The notes under the pieces: generated by a model | Seen by the model: only the letters and a program-made list of their open reading frames with translations | Told to the model about the DNA's origin: nothing | Databases searched by the model: none | Made by a program: the position numbers and the translations under genes | From: Bacteroidota bacterium | GTDB lineage: Bacteria > Bacteroidota > Bacteroidia > JAFLBG01 | Reading direction: 5' to 3' | Assembly (NCBI GenBank): GCA_017303975.1 | Contig: JAFLBG010000002.1 | Coordinates: forward strand, 62,001-126,000 | Length of the DNA stretch: 64,000 nucleotides | In this document: positions 45,875-54,458 of the stretch, piece after piece | Layout: each line of letters begins with the position of its first letter | How positions within the stretch are numbered: the first letter of the stretch is position 1

Positions 45875-47692
45875 CTAATACCGCAGCTCCAAATATCCCT
45901 TATACGATTTGTTATCGTACTTAGTAGTAAATACATAAAAATAAGTACCGGAAACTACTTTGTCGTTGCCTAGTGCGGGATTAGAAACGTTAACGCTTCC
46001 ATCCCACTGATTACGATAATTATCTAAAGTATACACTAAATCGCCCCAACGATTATACACTTCAAATGTATTTTCTAGATTTTTAAATGCACTTCTTATA
46101 ACAAACGTATCGTTTATACCATCGCCATTGGGGCTAAATCCGCTGGGGATAAAAAGACTGTCTTTAATTACAATTGTTTCTGAAAAAGAATTTGAGCAGC
46201 CATACGCATTTGTTACCGTTTGCAAAACACTATATGTTCCAGGTTCTTCAAACATATGAACCGGATTCGATTCTTGCGAAGTGCTACCATCACCAAAACT
46301 CCACTGCCAGCTTACTACCGATTGCGACTGATCTATAAACGAATTTACAGTGCCCATATCACCACTAGAACTTACCGCAAACCCTGCTTGAGGAAGAGAA
46401 GCAACAGAAATATTGCAAACAGATACTGCTGACTTACATCCGTTTGCCGCCACCTGATAAACACTTATGGGTCCGGGACTATTATTCCAATCTACCAAAA
46501 TAGTTGATGTGCCTTGTCCGCTGCTTATTTGAGTACCGCTAGGAGTTGCCCACACAAAGGTACCGCTGCCAGATGCCGAAATACTATTACCTGCTTTATT
46601 TGCACAAATGCTATCTATACAAGCTATAGAAGGCGCTACAGGAGACTCTTTGCTAAGCACCATCGAATCGTTAGAAAAATTATTCCAATTAGCTTTTTTC
46701 ACAGAACTATAATTTGTAAAGGCATTGTTTGTTGCACCCACTAATCCGTTCCAATAGGATACAAGCGGAGTATTCCACTGTGCAATACCATCCCAATTGC
46801 CATCTGCTATTTGATCATAATAAATTTCAACCGCTGCACTGGTTGTAAAACTAGCAGCTCGTTTTACTTTATGAAAAAAATGTAAATTAATTCCACACAC
46901 CGTTGCCGTATCTAGCTTATTGGTATTGGTAGGCAAGGCATTCACAAGTCGGGCTGAAAACGTATCGGCTAAAGAAGTTGATGGTGTAACAAAAACAGGC
47001 CTATATCTTGTTGTTCCTAAAGAAGAGCCTGTGGGATAAAAATAAGTGCTTGTACTATTTACAACCCTTGACAAACTACCGTTACCAATGCTACTTACAA
47101 AACCTTCGTTACCAAAAACAGTAGCATTCATAATAGCTGAAACGGATGGGTTGTTTACATAAAAAGTATTTGTATCAGTGTCTAACTCACGGTCACTAAT
47201 TATTAACACACCAGTTGCATCAACTCCTGCATTCGTAGATTTTAAGCTCTTTTTTCGTGCATTGCCCGCTCCCAGTCCAGTTAAATGCAAATTATGAAAT
47301 GTTGTTGGCGTATTGTTTGTACTTGTAATAAATTGTTGCGCAGTACTTGAAAATAATTCAACTGTGCTAGTATCAGCTATAAATGTAGCATCGTTCTCCC
47401 AATCTTGCTCCACACGATACAACCCACTTCCAGACAAAACGGAATTCCCTTTTAAATACAAAGAGCCAAGGTTTCCGCTATTGGCAATAGTTACAGTTCC
47501 ATTGTTTACAATATTGCCAGAGGCAGTATTCCAAACATCGCCATTTACCATCACTAGCAAGCCCGGGCTTATTACAACTGTACTACATTGGTTGAATACA
47601 ATAGGTTGAGCAAAAACTTTTAAATAAAACATTAGTGTTACCACAAACAGGTTAGCACTAAGCCTTGGAGTAAATGAACAATTAGTTATCAT
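45875..47692 (-). CDS. Secreted PKD-domain protein with T9SS type B CTD
   Basis: The ATG at 47692 gives 605 residues with a signal peptide ending KVFAQP; a GTG at 47704 would add four residues. The first 330 residues form beta-helix-like strands with VNNGTVTIANSGNLGSLYLKG and no known catalytic motif. An Ig/PKD pair follows (about 370-515, with WQWSFGDGSTSQESNPVH), then the CTD (520-605: PSGFSPNGDGINDTF, YNRWGDLVY, YKGYLELRY). The CTD belongs to the YLE(I/L)R(R/Y) group shared with the three giants on the right. It follows the fibre-like protein gene by about 25 bases and is probably in one operon with it. Confidence 0.87.
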   Translation of the reverse strand: MITNCSFTPRLSANLFVVTLMFYLKVFAQPIVFNQCSTVVISPGLLVMVNGDVWNTASGNIVNNGTVTIANSGNLGSLYLKGNSVLSGSGLYRVEQDWENDATFIADTSTVELFSSTAQQFITSTNNTPTTFHNLHLTGLGAGNARKKSLKSTNAGVDATGVLIISDRELDTDTNTFYVNNPSVSAIMNATVFGNEGFVSSIGNGSLSRVVNSTSTYFYPTGSSLGTTRYRPVFVTPSTSLADTFSARLVNALPTNTNKLDTATVCGINLHFFHKVKRAASFTTSAAVEIYYDQIADGNWDGIAQWNTPLVSYWNGLVGATNNAFTNYSSVKKANWNNFSNDSMVLSKESPVAPSIACIDSICANKAGNSISASGSGTFVWATPSGTQISSGQGTSTILVDWNNSPGPISVYQVAANGCKSAVSVCNISVASLPQAGFAVSSSGDMGTVNSFIDQSQSVVSWQWSFGDGSTSQESNPVHMFEEPGTYSVLQTVTNAYGCSNSFSETIVIKDSLFIPSGFSPNGDGINDTFVIRSAFKNLENTFEVYNRWGDLVYTLDNYRNQWDGSVNVSNPALGNDKVVSGTYFYVFTTKYDNKSYKGYLELRY

Positions 47693-47716
47693 AAATTTAT
47701 GCACTATCCGTTTGTT

Positions 47717-48451
47717 CTAGTTAAATACAATTCCATAAAGAGAAACGCCATCTGCTGTAACCCTATGAGTGCGATCTTGATTTCTAACTTCTAATGTGTA
47801 ACTATATACTCCTGAAACAGAAGGGATGTCAACATATTGTATAGACATTGTCTCCCCGTATTCTAGAGGATTAGAATTTAATAAAGTCTTAGTAGCTATA
47901 CCACCTGCTTTAATATAGGTTGAATTTCTTTTGATATACATATAAAAACCTTCTCGTAAAATTCCATTATGTCCACCCCATTGCCCAGTAAGACCACTTC
48001 TGTTAAAATCTGCACTTCCCATTAAGAACACTTTTTGTCCGGCAATAACATTAATTGTAAAAGTCTGAATAGCAATTGGTGTATTTAAACTTGTGGACAT
48101 ATAGGATATATCTAAAGAGTCTCTATCGGTAATTCCATTTTGTTGTGCATACTGAAAACCGGCAATACTAATGCCTGTGGGTGGGCAAGTAGATGTCCAG
48201 GTAGAGAGCATTGCATTGTACACAAACAAGCAGCCAACAGTGGTGTCGTACACAATTAAGCCATCGGCAGGGCTAGCAATAGCAAGGCGCTGAGTGGTTG
48301 TCATGCGAGGTGCCAGCAGCCCTTTGTTGGTAGAAGAAACATCAAGTATCGCGCTTGGGTCGGGGGTGTTGGTGCCTATACCCATATTGTTTTGCGCGGA
48401 TGTGTAAAACCCGGTTACAACTAGATAAAAGAATAGTAGTGCTTTTTTCAT
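47717..48451 (-). CDS. Secreted protein with tail-fibre-like N-terminal motif
   Basis: This 244-residue protein has a signal peptide (1-19), then GIGTNTPDPSAILDVSSTNKG and LLAPRMTTTQRLAI, a motif that opens many Bacteroidota secreted proteins and resembles phage tail-fibre/S74-peptidase precursors. Residues 100-244 form a separate beta domain (TFTINVIAGQKVFLMGSADFN, ending VSLYGIVFN), possibly a C1q/TNF-like trimeric head. There is no CTD of either T9SS type. The gene lies just upstream of a type B cargo gene and may encode a partner or ligand-binding trimer, which is an inference. Confidence 0.7.
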   Translation of the reverse strand: MKKALLFFYLVVTGFYTSAQNNMGIGTNTPDPSAILDVSSTNKGLLAPRMTTTQRLAIASPADGLIVYDTTVGCLFVYNAMLSTWTSTCPPTGISIAGFQYAQQNGITDRDSLDISYMSTSLNTPIAIQTFTINVIAGQKVFLMGSADFNRSGLTGQWGGHNGILREGFYMYIKRNSTYIKAGGIATKTLLNSNPLEYGETMSIQYVDIPSVSGVYSYTLEVRNQDRTHRVTADGVSLYGIVFN

Positions 48452-48920
48452 TTGTATTGGTATTAAATTGTTACCTAAAATCTTTTAAAATTTCGCATAT
48501 AGTTTTGTTGGATTATTCTATTTACAGCCCAATAACTTGATTAAAATGGTTGTGGTATAAATTAAGTTGGCTTCTCATTTTTTTAATGTGTTTATAGTTG
48601 GCTGTATTAAATTGTATCGTTACAATTTTCTTTACCGCATTTATCAGGTTAGAGAAATAACTTGGTGCTTTTTCGGGTGTAGTTTTTCTGTTCATAGCTT
48701 CCTATTTTAGGTGTTATTGTTTTATATAAATGTAGCTGCGCATGTTTTTTATTTCCATGTTGCTTTTGTTTATAATGAGTGGTTTATAAGCTCAACACAA
48801 AACAACAAAACACTCTATTTCAATTAATTAAAACAAAATAACAACCTTAAATATGAGCTATTCCTTTGTATAATTATAATCTATTTGTAACTTAAAGTAA
48901 TTACCAATTTGATAATTAGT
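48452..48920. other. Divergent intergenic region with one possible small ORF
   Basis: About 470 bases separate the fibre-like gene and helical paralogue 2. Besides the small - strand ORF at 48522-48695, I see only AT-rich sequence that must include two divergent promoters. No clear TAnnTTTG box was found; CTATTTGTAAC near 48875 is only partly similar. Confidence 0.4.
48522..48695 (-). CDS. Possible small basic protein (57 residues)
   Basis: An ORF of 57 codons starts with ATG at 48695, preceded by an AGGAAG Shine-Dalgarno-like run 3 bases before it, and stops with TAA at 48522. It begins MNRKTTPEKAPSYFSNLINA and is rich in Lys, Asn and His with no signal peptide. It lies between two genes with no other explanation for the gap. 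No family is recognised, and an ORF of this size can occur by chance. Confidence 0.25.
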   Translation of the reverse strand: MNRKTTPEKAPSYFSNLINAVKKIVTIQFNTANYKHIKKMRSQLNLYHNHFNQVIGL

Positions 48921-50441
48921 ATGCGCAAAGGAGAAGACGATTTGTTTCAATTAATAAAATCACTCACAATTCCTGAGCGAAAACAATTTTATTCGTTTGC
49001 AAATAAATATGATGGAGATGAGAGCTCCGAAAAAACATACATGCTTTTATTTGAAGCAATAGATAAAAGCAAAAATTATAATGAATCTGATCTAAAGAAA
49101 AAATTTGCAGACACAATAAAAAACTTTGCCTTTACAAAAAAATATTTGTTTCAATTAATCATAAAAACCCTTAAATCTTTACCACTAGAAAATGATATTG
49201 ATGCAGAATTAGAGGACATGATTCATACCACAAAAATTTTGCGGAACAAAAAATTATATCACAAGTGCTTAAAGAACTTGTACAAATGCAAAGAACTTGC
49301 GTATGCTCATGAAAAATATAGCTTCCTAGAGCGCATTTTGGCATTGGAAATAAGCCTACACATTCACTCCATAGGAATTTACAGAAGCAATCATATCGAG
49401 TTAACCGAAGAGTTTCAAGATGTATTTAATAAAAACAACTTTCAACGAGAAAAAAGCTTTATTCATCAAAAATTAATAGCACTATATAGTTCGGACGGGC
49501 TGAAGAATGAAAAGAAGAAAGAGATAGATAGTCTAATTTCGCGCTGTGTAGTTTTAGAAGCAGAGTTGACAATCCCAATATCAGTGAGATTAGATTTGAT
49601 TACCATTATAATGGGATATTATTCAAGACTATATTACGAAACTATCGTTTTCGAATATTGCAACCGGTGGTGTAATTTATACGAGAGAAATAACGTAAAG
49701 GAAATTAAAGACAATATTCTTGATAGAAGATATTTACTTTATTTAATGAATGCAGCAGAAGGGGCTAGCCTTGCAAAAGATTTTGCAAAATACAACAACT
49801 TATTAAGCAAAATAGAGGTGGTAATTCACGAATATAATTCTGTCACCAACGATAATTTCATTCAAAGTAAATTACTTGGCATTAAATTGCTTCACTCCAT
49901 TGACTCAGCCTCCATCTCAACTTTTAATTTTGATAGTATCGAGGCATTTTTAGCTAAAGAAAAGAGTTATACTTCTACCTATGTAAAATTGTATTTGTAT
50001 CTGCAATCATACTTTCTCCTTTGTAAAAACTACAAAAAATTTGCAGCATACATGGTAAATTTCGAACACCAAAAGTTAGACAATTATATACTCAGCGAGT
50101 CTATTTTGCGATTCTACCACATACTCTGTTTTAATTATTACTACATCAAAGAGAATTATACTGAAGCGTCAAGAATTGCGAAGAATGCAATTGAAGACCC
50201 AAAAATAAAACTAGAACAATTTGACATCTTATGGTACAATTCCCTTATTGCAGTGCTAAATAGTGGCAAAGTGAATGAAAGTGAATCTCTGAAAAAACTT
50301 CTTAATGATTTAAGCGGAGTGAATGTTTTCGAGAACTCTTTCGGCCCCTACGCAAAAATATGGCTAGAAAGTATCATCAGAAATACAGATGTAGAAATTA
50401 TTATCCGCGAACAAAACAATCAACTATCTTCTAATCTCTAA
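48921..50441 (+). CDS. Uncharacterised helical cytoplasmic protein, paralogue 2
   Basis: From the ATG at 48921 (506 residues; the frame opens at a TTG at 48909) it begins MRKGEDDLFQLIKSLTIPERKQFY, matching paralogue 1 in DLF(E/Q)LIKSLT, KQFY, (Y/L)LFE, and KxxLFxLIIK. It has no signal peptide, membrane segment or known catalytic motif, and helical repeats continue to the end. The last 18 bases overlap the 3' end of the 1297-residue type B giant on the other strand. That is the same tail-to-tail geometry as paralogue 1, so the pair 'helical gene + giant' occurs twice in 9 kb. Function unknown. Confidence 0.75.
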   Translation: MRKGEDDLFQLIKSLTIPERKQFYSFANKYDGDESSEKTYMLLFEAIDKSKNYNESDLKKKFADTIKNFAFTKKYLFQLIIKTLKSLPLENDIDAELEDMIHTTKILRNKKLYHKCLKNLYKCKELAYAHEKYSFLERILALEISLHIHSIGIYRSNHIELTEEFQDVFNKNNFQREKSFIHQKLIALYSSDGLKNEKKKEIDSLISRCVVLEAELTIPISVRLDLITIIMGYYSRLYYETIVFEYCNRWCNLYERNNVKEIKDNILDRRYLLYLMNAAEGASLAKDFAKYNNLLSKIEVVIHEYNSVTNDNFIQSKLLGIKLLHSIDSASISTFNFDSIEAFLAKEKSYTSTYVKLYLYLQSYFLLCKNYKKFAAYMVNFEHQKLDNYILSESILRFYHILCFNYYYIKENYTEASRIAKNAIEDPKIKLEQFDILWYNSLIAVLNSGKVNESESLKKLLNDLSGVNVFENSFGPYAKIWLESIIRNTDVEIIIREQNNQLSSNL

Positions 50442-53400
50442 ATATCCTTTGTACGGATCCATACCTTCAATGATTAACACATAGAAATAGGTTCCCGAAA
50501 CAACCTTTCCGTTACCAATACTCAAGCCCTTATTGGGAGTTCCATCCCAATCGTTCTTATATGGTTTTGCCTCGTACACTTTATCTCCCCAACGATTAAA
50601 GATTTCCAATGTATTATTTCCATTTCCAAACCTGCTTAAATTTTTTAGCACATAGGTATCGTTTATGCCATCGCCATCGGGGCTAAATCCATTTGGAATA
50701 GACAACACCAACTCGGATAACACTTTTAAATACACTTTAGCAGTATCGCATTTCAACGTACAATACAAATCACATAACTGATAAGCAATAGAATCTTCGC
50801 CCGAAAATCCGGAGTTTGGCTTGTATTCAAAATATCCATTTGCATTGGAAACAATTGTGCCATTCTTTGGATTATCAATAATTACAATGTTATTGGCATT
50901 ATTTCCGTTGTCGTTTCCAAACACATACACAGATTTAACTTCGTTAAAAAGCGTACTATCATAATCGTTTGTTGCAAGTACAACACCTGTAGATAATACC
51001 GAAATAGGGAACTGATAAGAAGCGCTACAGTTATTAGCATCCTCAACAGTAACAGTGTATGTACCGGACGTAAGCCCTGTAAAATTACCGTTTGAATTTG
51101 AAATAGAACCCGGGAACAGCTTATAAACCAATCCCCCACTGCCACCTGAGGCAACCACGCTTGCAGCTCCATCTGCAACTCCTGAACAACTTTCATCAGT
51201 TACAGATCCGCTAGATGCCAACAACTGTGATGGTTGAGAAATTGAAACAGTTAAGGTGTTTAACGAATTACAGTTATTCCCATCGCTAACCACTACAGAA
51301 TATGTTCCGGAAGATAAGCCTGTAAAAGCACCTGAACTATTCGTAGTTGAGCCCGGATTTAATTGAAACGTATAAGAGCCTGTTCCGCCCGTTGCAGAAG
51401 CGGTTATTTGACCTGTAGAATTTCCAAAACAAGAAAGATTATTACTAGCACTTAATGTAAGAGTAATTGGCGCAGGTTGCGTAATTACAATCTGTCCTCC
51501 GGAAGATACAGCTATCGCAGAACAACTATTTGCATCAGCCACAACAATAGTGTACGTACCTGCTGACAGATTAGAAAACACACCGTTCGTATTCGAACTG
51601 TTAATTGGGAGTAATGTGTAGGTATATCCGGGCACGCCACCATTTGCAGCAACCACCAAGGATGCATTAGACGAACCGGAGCAAGTCAAAGAGCCTGTCA
51701 TTGTTACCGTTGCACTAACAGCTGCCGAAGGCTCTGTAATAGATACTACTGAAGTAGAACTACAAAGATTTGCATCTGTTATTGTTACCGTATAAGTACC
51801 TGCAGCAACTCCTGTTATATTTTGAGTTGTTTGAGAATTACTCCACAAATAAGTAAATGGCCCAGTACCACCAGCAATAGAAGCTGATGCAGAACCAGTA
51901 GTAGTTCCAAAACAACTTATATTATTCAAAACACTTGCAGATGCAACACCTCCTGTGGTGTTGGCAAGGGTAGTAGTAGCAATAGCACTACAAGCATTTG
52001 CATCGGTAACTGTAATAGAATATATACCGGACGAAAGTGCCGTAGCAGTTTGCGTATTGATTAAATTACTCCACAAATAAGTATATGCTCCTGTACCTCC
52101 TGCAAAATTAGCTGTTGCAGAACCAGTACTACTATTACAACCTGATGGGATAGTAGAAATACTTCCGGTAAGTGTTGCCAATGGTTGAGTTATAGATACA
52201 GTACGTGTTACAGTACACCCTTTAGTATCAGTAGTTGTAACGGTAATTATACCCGATGTAAGATTATTTACAAAAGATGTTGTAGCTGCATTACTCCAAG
52301 AATACAAATAACCACCATTACCTCCGCTACTTGCAACAGAGGCTGTTCCGCTAGACCCTCCAAAACACAATACATTTGTGGAAGAAACAGTTGACGACAA
52401 TGCAGATGGTTGTGTAACGGTATATGTCTTTACTATAGTACAATTATTTGCATCTCGAACAGTAACAGAATAATTACCGGCTGCTAATGTAGATATACTA
52501 TTGGACGTACCGTAACCAGTTCCCCAGTTATATTGGTAATTGGCAACACCCCCGGCAACCGAAGCAATGGCAGCACCATTGGCTTGTCCATTGCAAACTA
52601 CTGAAGTGGAAGATATAGTAGAAGTTATAACAGCGGGTTCGGTAACAGTATAGGTTTGTGCAGTTTTGCAGTTATAACTACAAACTCGTAAGGATAAGTC
52701 ATCTATTACAAAATCGTTTCCTACGGCAGTAGCATTATTATCACGCAATGATAATGTACAAGTAGTTATTGCCCCGGAATTAAAAGTTATGCTGTACTTT
52801 GTCCATGTATTAGACAACGCAGGTAAGGTTTGTGCCGAACCAACATCAACCCCATTAAGCTGTAGCCTAACAACAGCAGGATTTCCAGAATATGTACTCG
52901 CTGCCCAAAAACTAAAACTGTAATTGGTATTAGAAGCTAGAATCGCATTCTGAATCCAAAATCTATTTGTGCTAACAGACGAGCCGTTAACCACTAATAA
53001 ATTTCCGTTCCCTGTAGTATGATCTGTTAAAGCAGTCCACACGCTGTGTACTTTATCTGGATCTGTCTCAACAATTATAGAAGTTTCATCCAAGTCATTA
53101 CTCATATCAAATGTTGCATAATTATAATCGGAAGTAAAGCCTGTGTTACCACTAGTAAAACTTCTATTAATAAGCAATTCGGGACCAATAGGCACACACA
53201 CATTATCATTTACATTAACAGTATAATTGCCCGCAGATAAAGTATTGATGAAATTTGTAGTTGCATTTGAAGGCGACCATAGATAAGAATAAGGTGTGGT
53301 GCCGCCTGTAACACTAGTTGTTATAGCACCTGTAGAATTGCCATTGCACAACACATTAGTAACACTTCCATTTATAGCCACAACCGATGGCTGCGAAATG

Positions 53401-54317
53401 TTTACAACAACAGACTTTGTACAAAGTGGGTCTGCCTCAGCGCTTCGAGCAGAAACAGTATATGTGCCAGGGGTTAGATTAGCAAATGTATTGGATGTGC
53501 CCCAAACTCCATTATTTAAGGCATATTGATGATTTTGATTCCCTCCCCAAGACATGGCAGTAATTTGTCCATCTCCACTACCATTGCAAAACAATGGCTC
53601 AGTAGTTGCAGATTCATTAAACAGTTTTATATCTCCATAGTTATAGGTCTTTAGAACTCTTGTAGCGCCAGTTGCGGTTGCAGTTCCTGTCCAAACACCA
53701 AAATTTTTCTGATTCGAAAAATCAAAATCATAATCATAATACGCTATCAAATTTGTTTCCATCCAATAGGTAGGAAGAGTGTTCATATTCGCCCTTATTT
53801 GAGTTTGCGTTCTAGCAGCATTCCAAATTCTCACTTCATCAATATATCCATAAAAAAGCTCATCCGGGGCACCGTAATTCCATCGACTCCCAATAGAAGT
53901 GTTGTGTGCATTCTGAACCATTGTGCCCGAACAACTCATTGTGCCAGTCAAACAACCATTTGTATAATAACACAATACTGTTCCATCGTATGTTGCTGCA
54001 ACGTGTGTAGGAGTGTTAAGGGGAATAGATACCGAGTTCACAACACTTTTATATCCATTTGTAGTTGTAACTTCAAAAGAACCAGGACGTAATAAATAAT
54101 TTACATCTGCAGGGGAGTGATGTTTTGAAACGATATTATTAGCAGATGAATTGTTTGTCACAGTAATAATTGCCTCTACAGTTATTTTATCCCCAGAAAC
54201 ATCCAAGTCGCCCAAATTAACTGCTCCCCCATTTGTATTTAGCCAACTATTTTGAGTGAAAGCGGAAAAAGTAAAAAGTAAAAAAAATGTTGAAACAATC
54301 AGATTATTGAAACGCAT
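50424..54317 (-). CDS. Giant LamG/SprB-repeat protein with T9SS type B CTD
   Basis: This 1297-residue protein has a signal peptide (1-21), a LamG/concanavalin-like domain (about 24-185, with FYGYIDEVRIWNAARTQ), about nine SprB repeats (236-1095), a bacterial Ig domain of the 'YxPxxGFxGxDSxxYxxCD' type (about 1105-1205) and a type B CTD (about 1205-1297: PNGFSPDGDGINDTYV, IFNRWGDKVY, YKGYLEIRR). The second SprB repeat is interrupted at residue 377 by a jelly-roll-like domain of about 174 residues and resumes at 551. Predicted to be a long surface adhesin. It lies 141 bases downstream of the next giant and overlaps helical paralogue 2 at its 3' end. Confidence 0.9.
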   Translation of the reverse strand: MRFNNLIVSTFFLLFTFSAFTQNSWLNTNGGAVNLGDLDVSGDKITVEAIITVTNNSSANNIVSKHHSPADVNYLLRPGSFEVTTTNGYKSVVNSVSIPLNTPTHVAATYDGTVLCYYTNGCLTGTMSCSGTMVQNAHNTSIGSRWNYGAPDELFYGYIDEVRIWNAARTQTQIRANMNTLPTYWMETNLIAYYDYDFDFSNQKNFGVWTGTATATGATRVLKTYNYGDIKLFNESATTEPLFCNGSGDGQITAMSWGGNQNHQYALNNGVWGTSNTFANLTPGTYTVSARSAEADPLCTKSVVVNISQPSVVAINGSVTNVLCNGNSTGAITTSVTGGTTPYSYLWSPSNATTNFINTLSAGNYTVNVNDNVCVPIGPELLINRSFTSGNTGFTSDYNYATFDMSNDLDETSIIVETDPDKVHSVWTALTDHTTGNGNLLVVNGSSVSTNRFWIQNAILASNTNYSFSFWAASTYSGNPAVVRLQLNGVDVGSAQTLPALSNTWTKYSITFNSGAITTCTLSLRDNNATAVGNDFVIDDLSLRVCSYNCKTAQTYTVTEPAVITSTISSTSVVCNGQANGAAIASVAGGVANYQYNWGTGYGTSNSISTLAAGNYSVTVRDANNCTIVKTYTVTQPSALSSTVSSTNVLCFGGSSGTASVASSGGNGGYLYSWSNAATTSFVNNLTSGIITVTTTDTKGCTVTRTVSITQPLATLTGSISTIPSGCNSSTGSATANFAGGTGAYTYLWSNLINTQTATALSSGIYSITVTDANACSAIATTTLANTTGGVASASVLNNISCFGTTTGSASASIAGGTGPFTYLWSNSQTTQNITGVAAGTYTVTITDANLCSSTSVVSITEPSAAVSATVTMTGSLTCSGSSNASLVVAANGGVPGYTYTLLPINSSNTNGVFSNLSAGTYTIVVADANSCSAIAVSSGGQIVITQPAPITLTLSASNNLSCFGNSTGQITASATGGTGSYTFQLNPGSTTNSSGAFTGLSSGTYSVVVSDGNNCNSLNTLTVSISQPSQLLASSGSVTDESCSGVADGAASVVASGGSGGLVYKLFPGSISNSNGNFTGLTSGTYTVTVEDANNCSASYQFPISVLSTGVVLATNDYDSTLFNEVKSVYVFGNDNGNNANNIVIIDNPKNGTIVSNANGYFEYKPNSGFSGEDSIAYQLCDLYCTLKCDTAKVYLKVLSELVLSIPNGFSPDGDGINDTYVLKNLSRFGNGNNTLEIFNRWGDKVYEAKPYKNDWDGTPNKGLSIGNGKVVSGTYFYVLIIEGMDPYKGYLEIRR

Positions 54318-54458
54318 AAGCCTAAGAGTAGTTTATAAATTGACACTATAAAGCTACGCTTTAACACACTTTTATTCAAACCAATGTTGAAATAAAAGAA
54401 TATATCTGAAATGCTAAGAAATAATCAATTTGGCACTTACGTGCTGAAAAACAACCAC

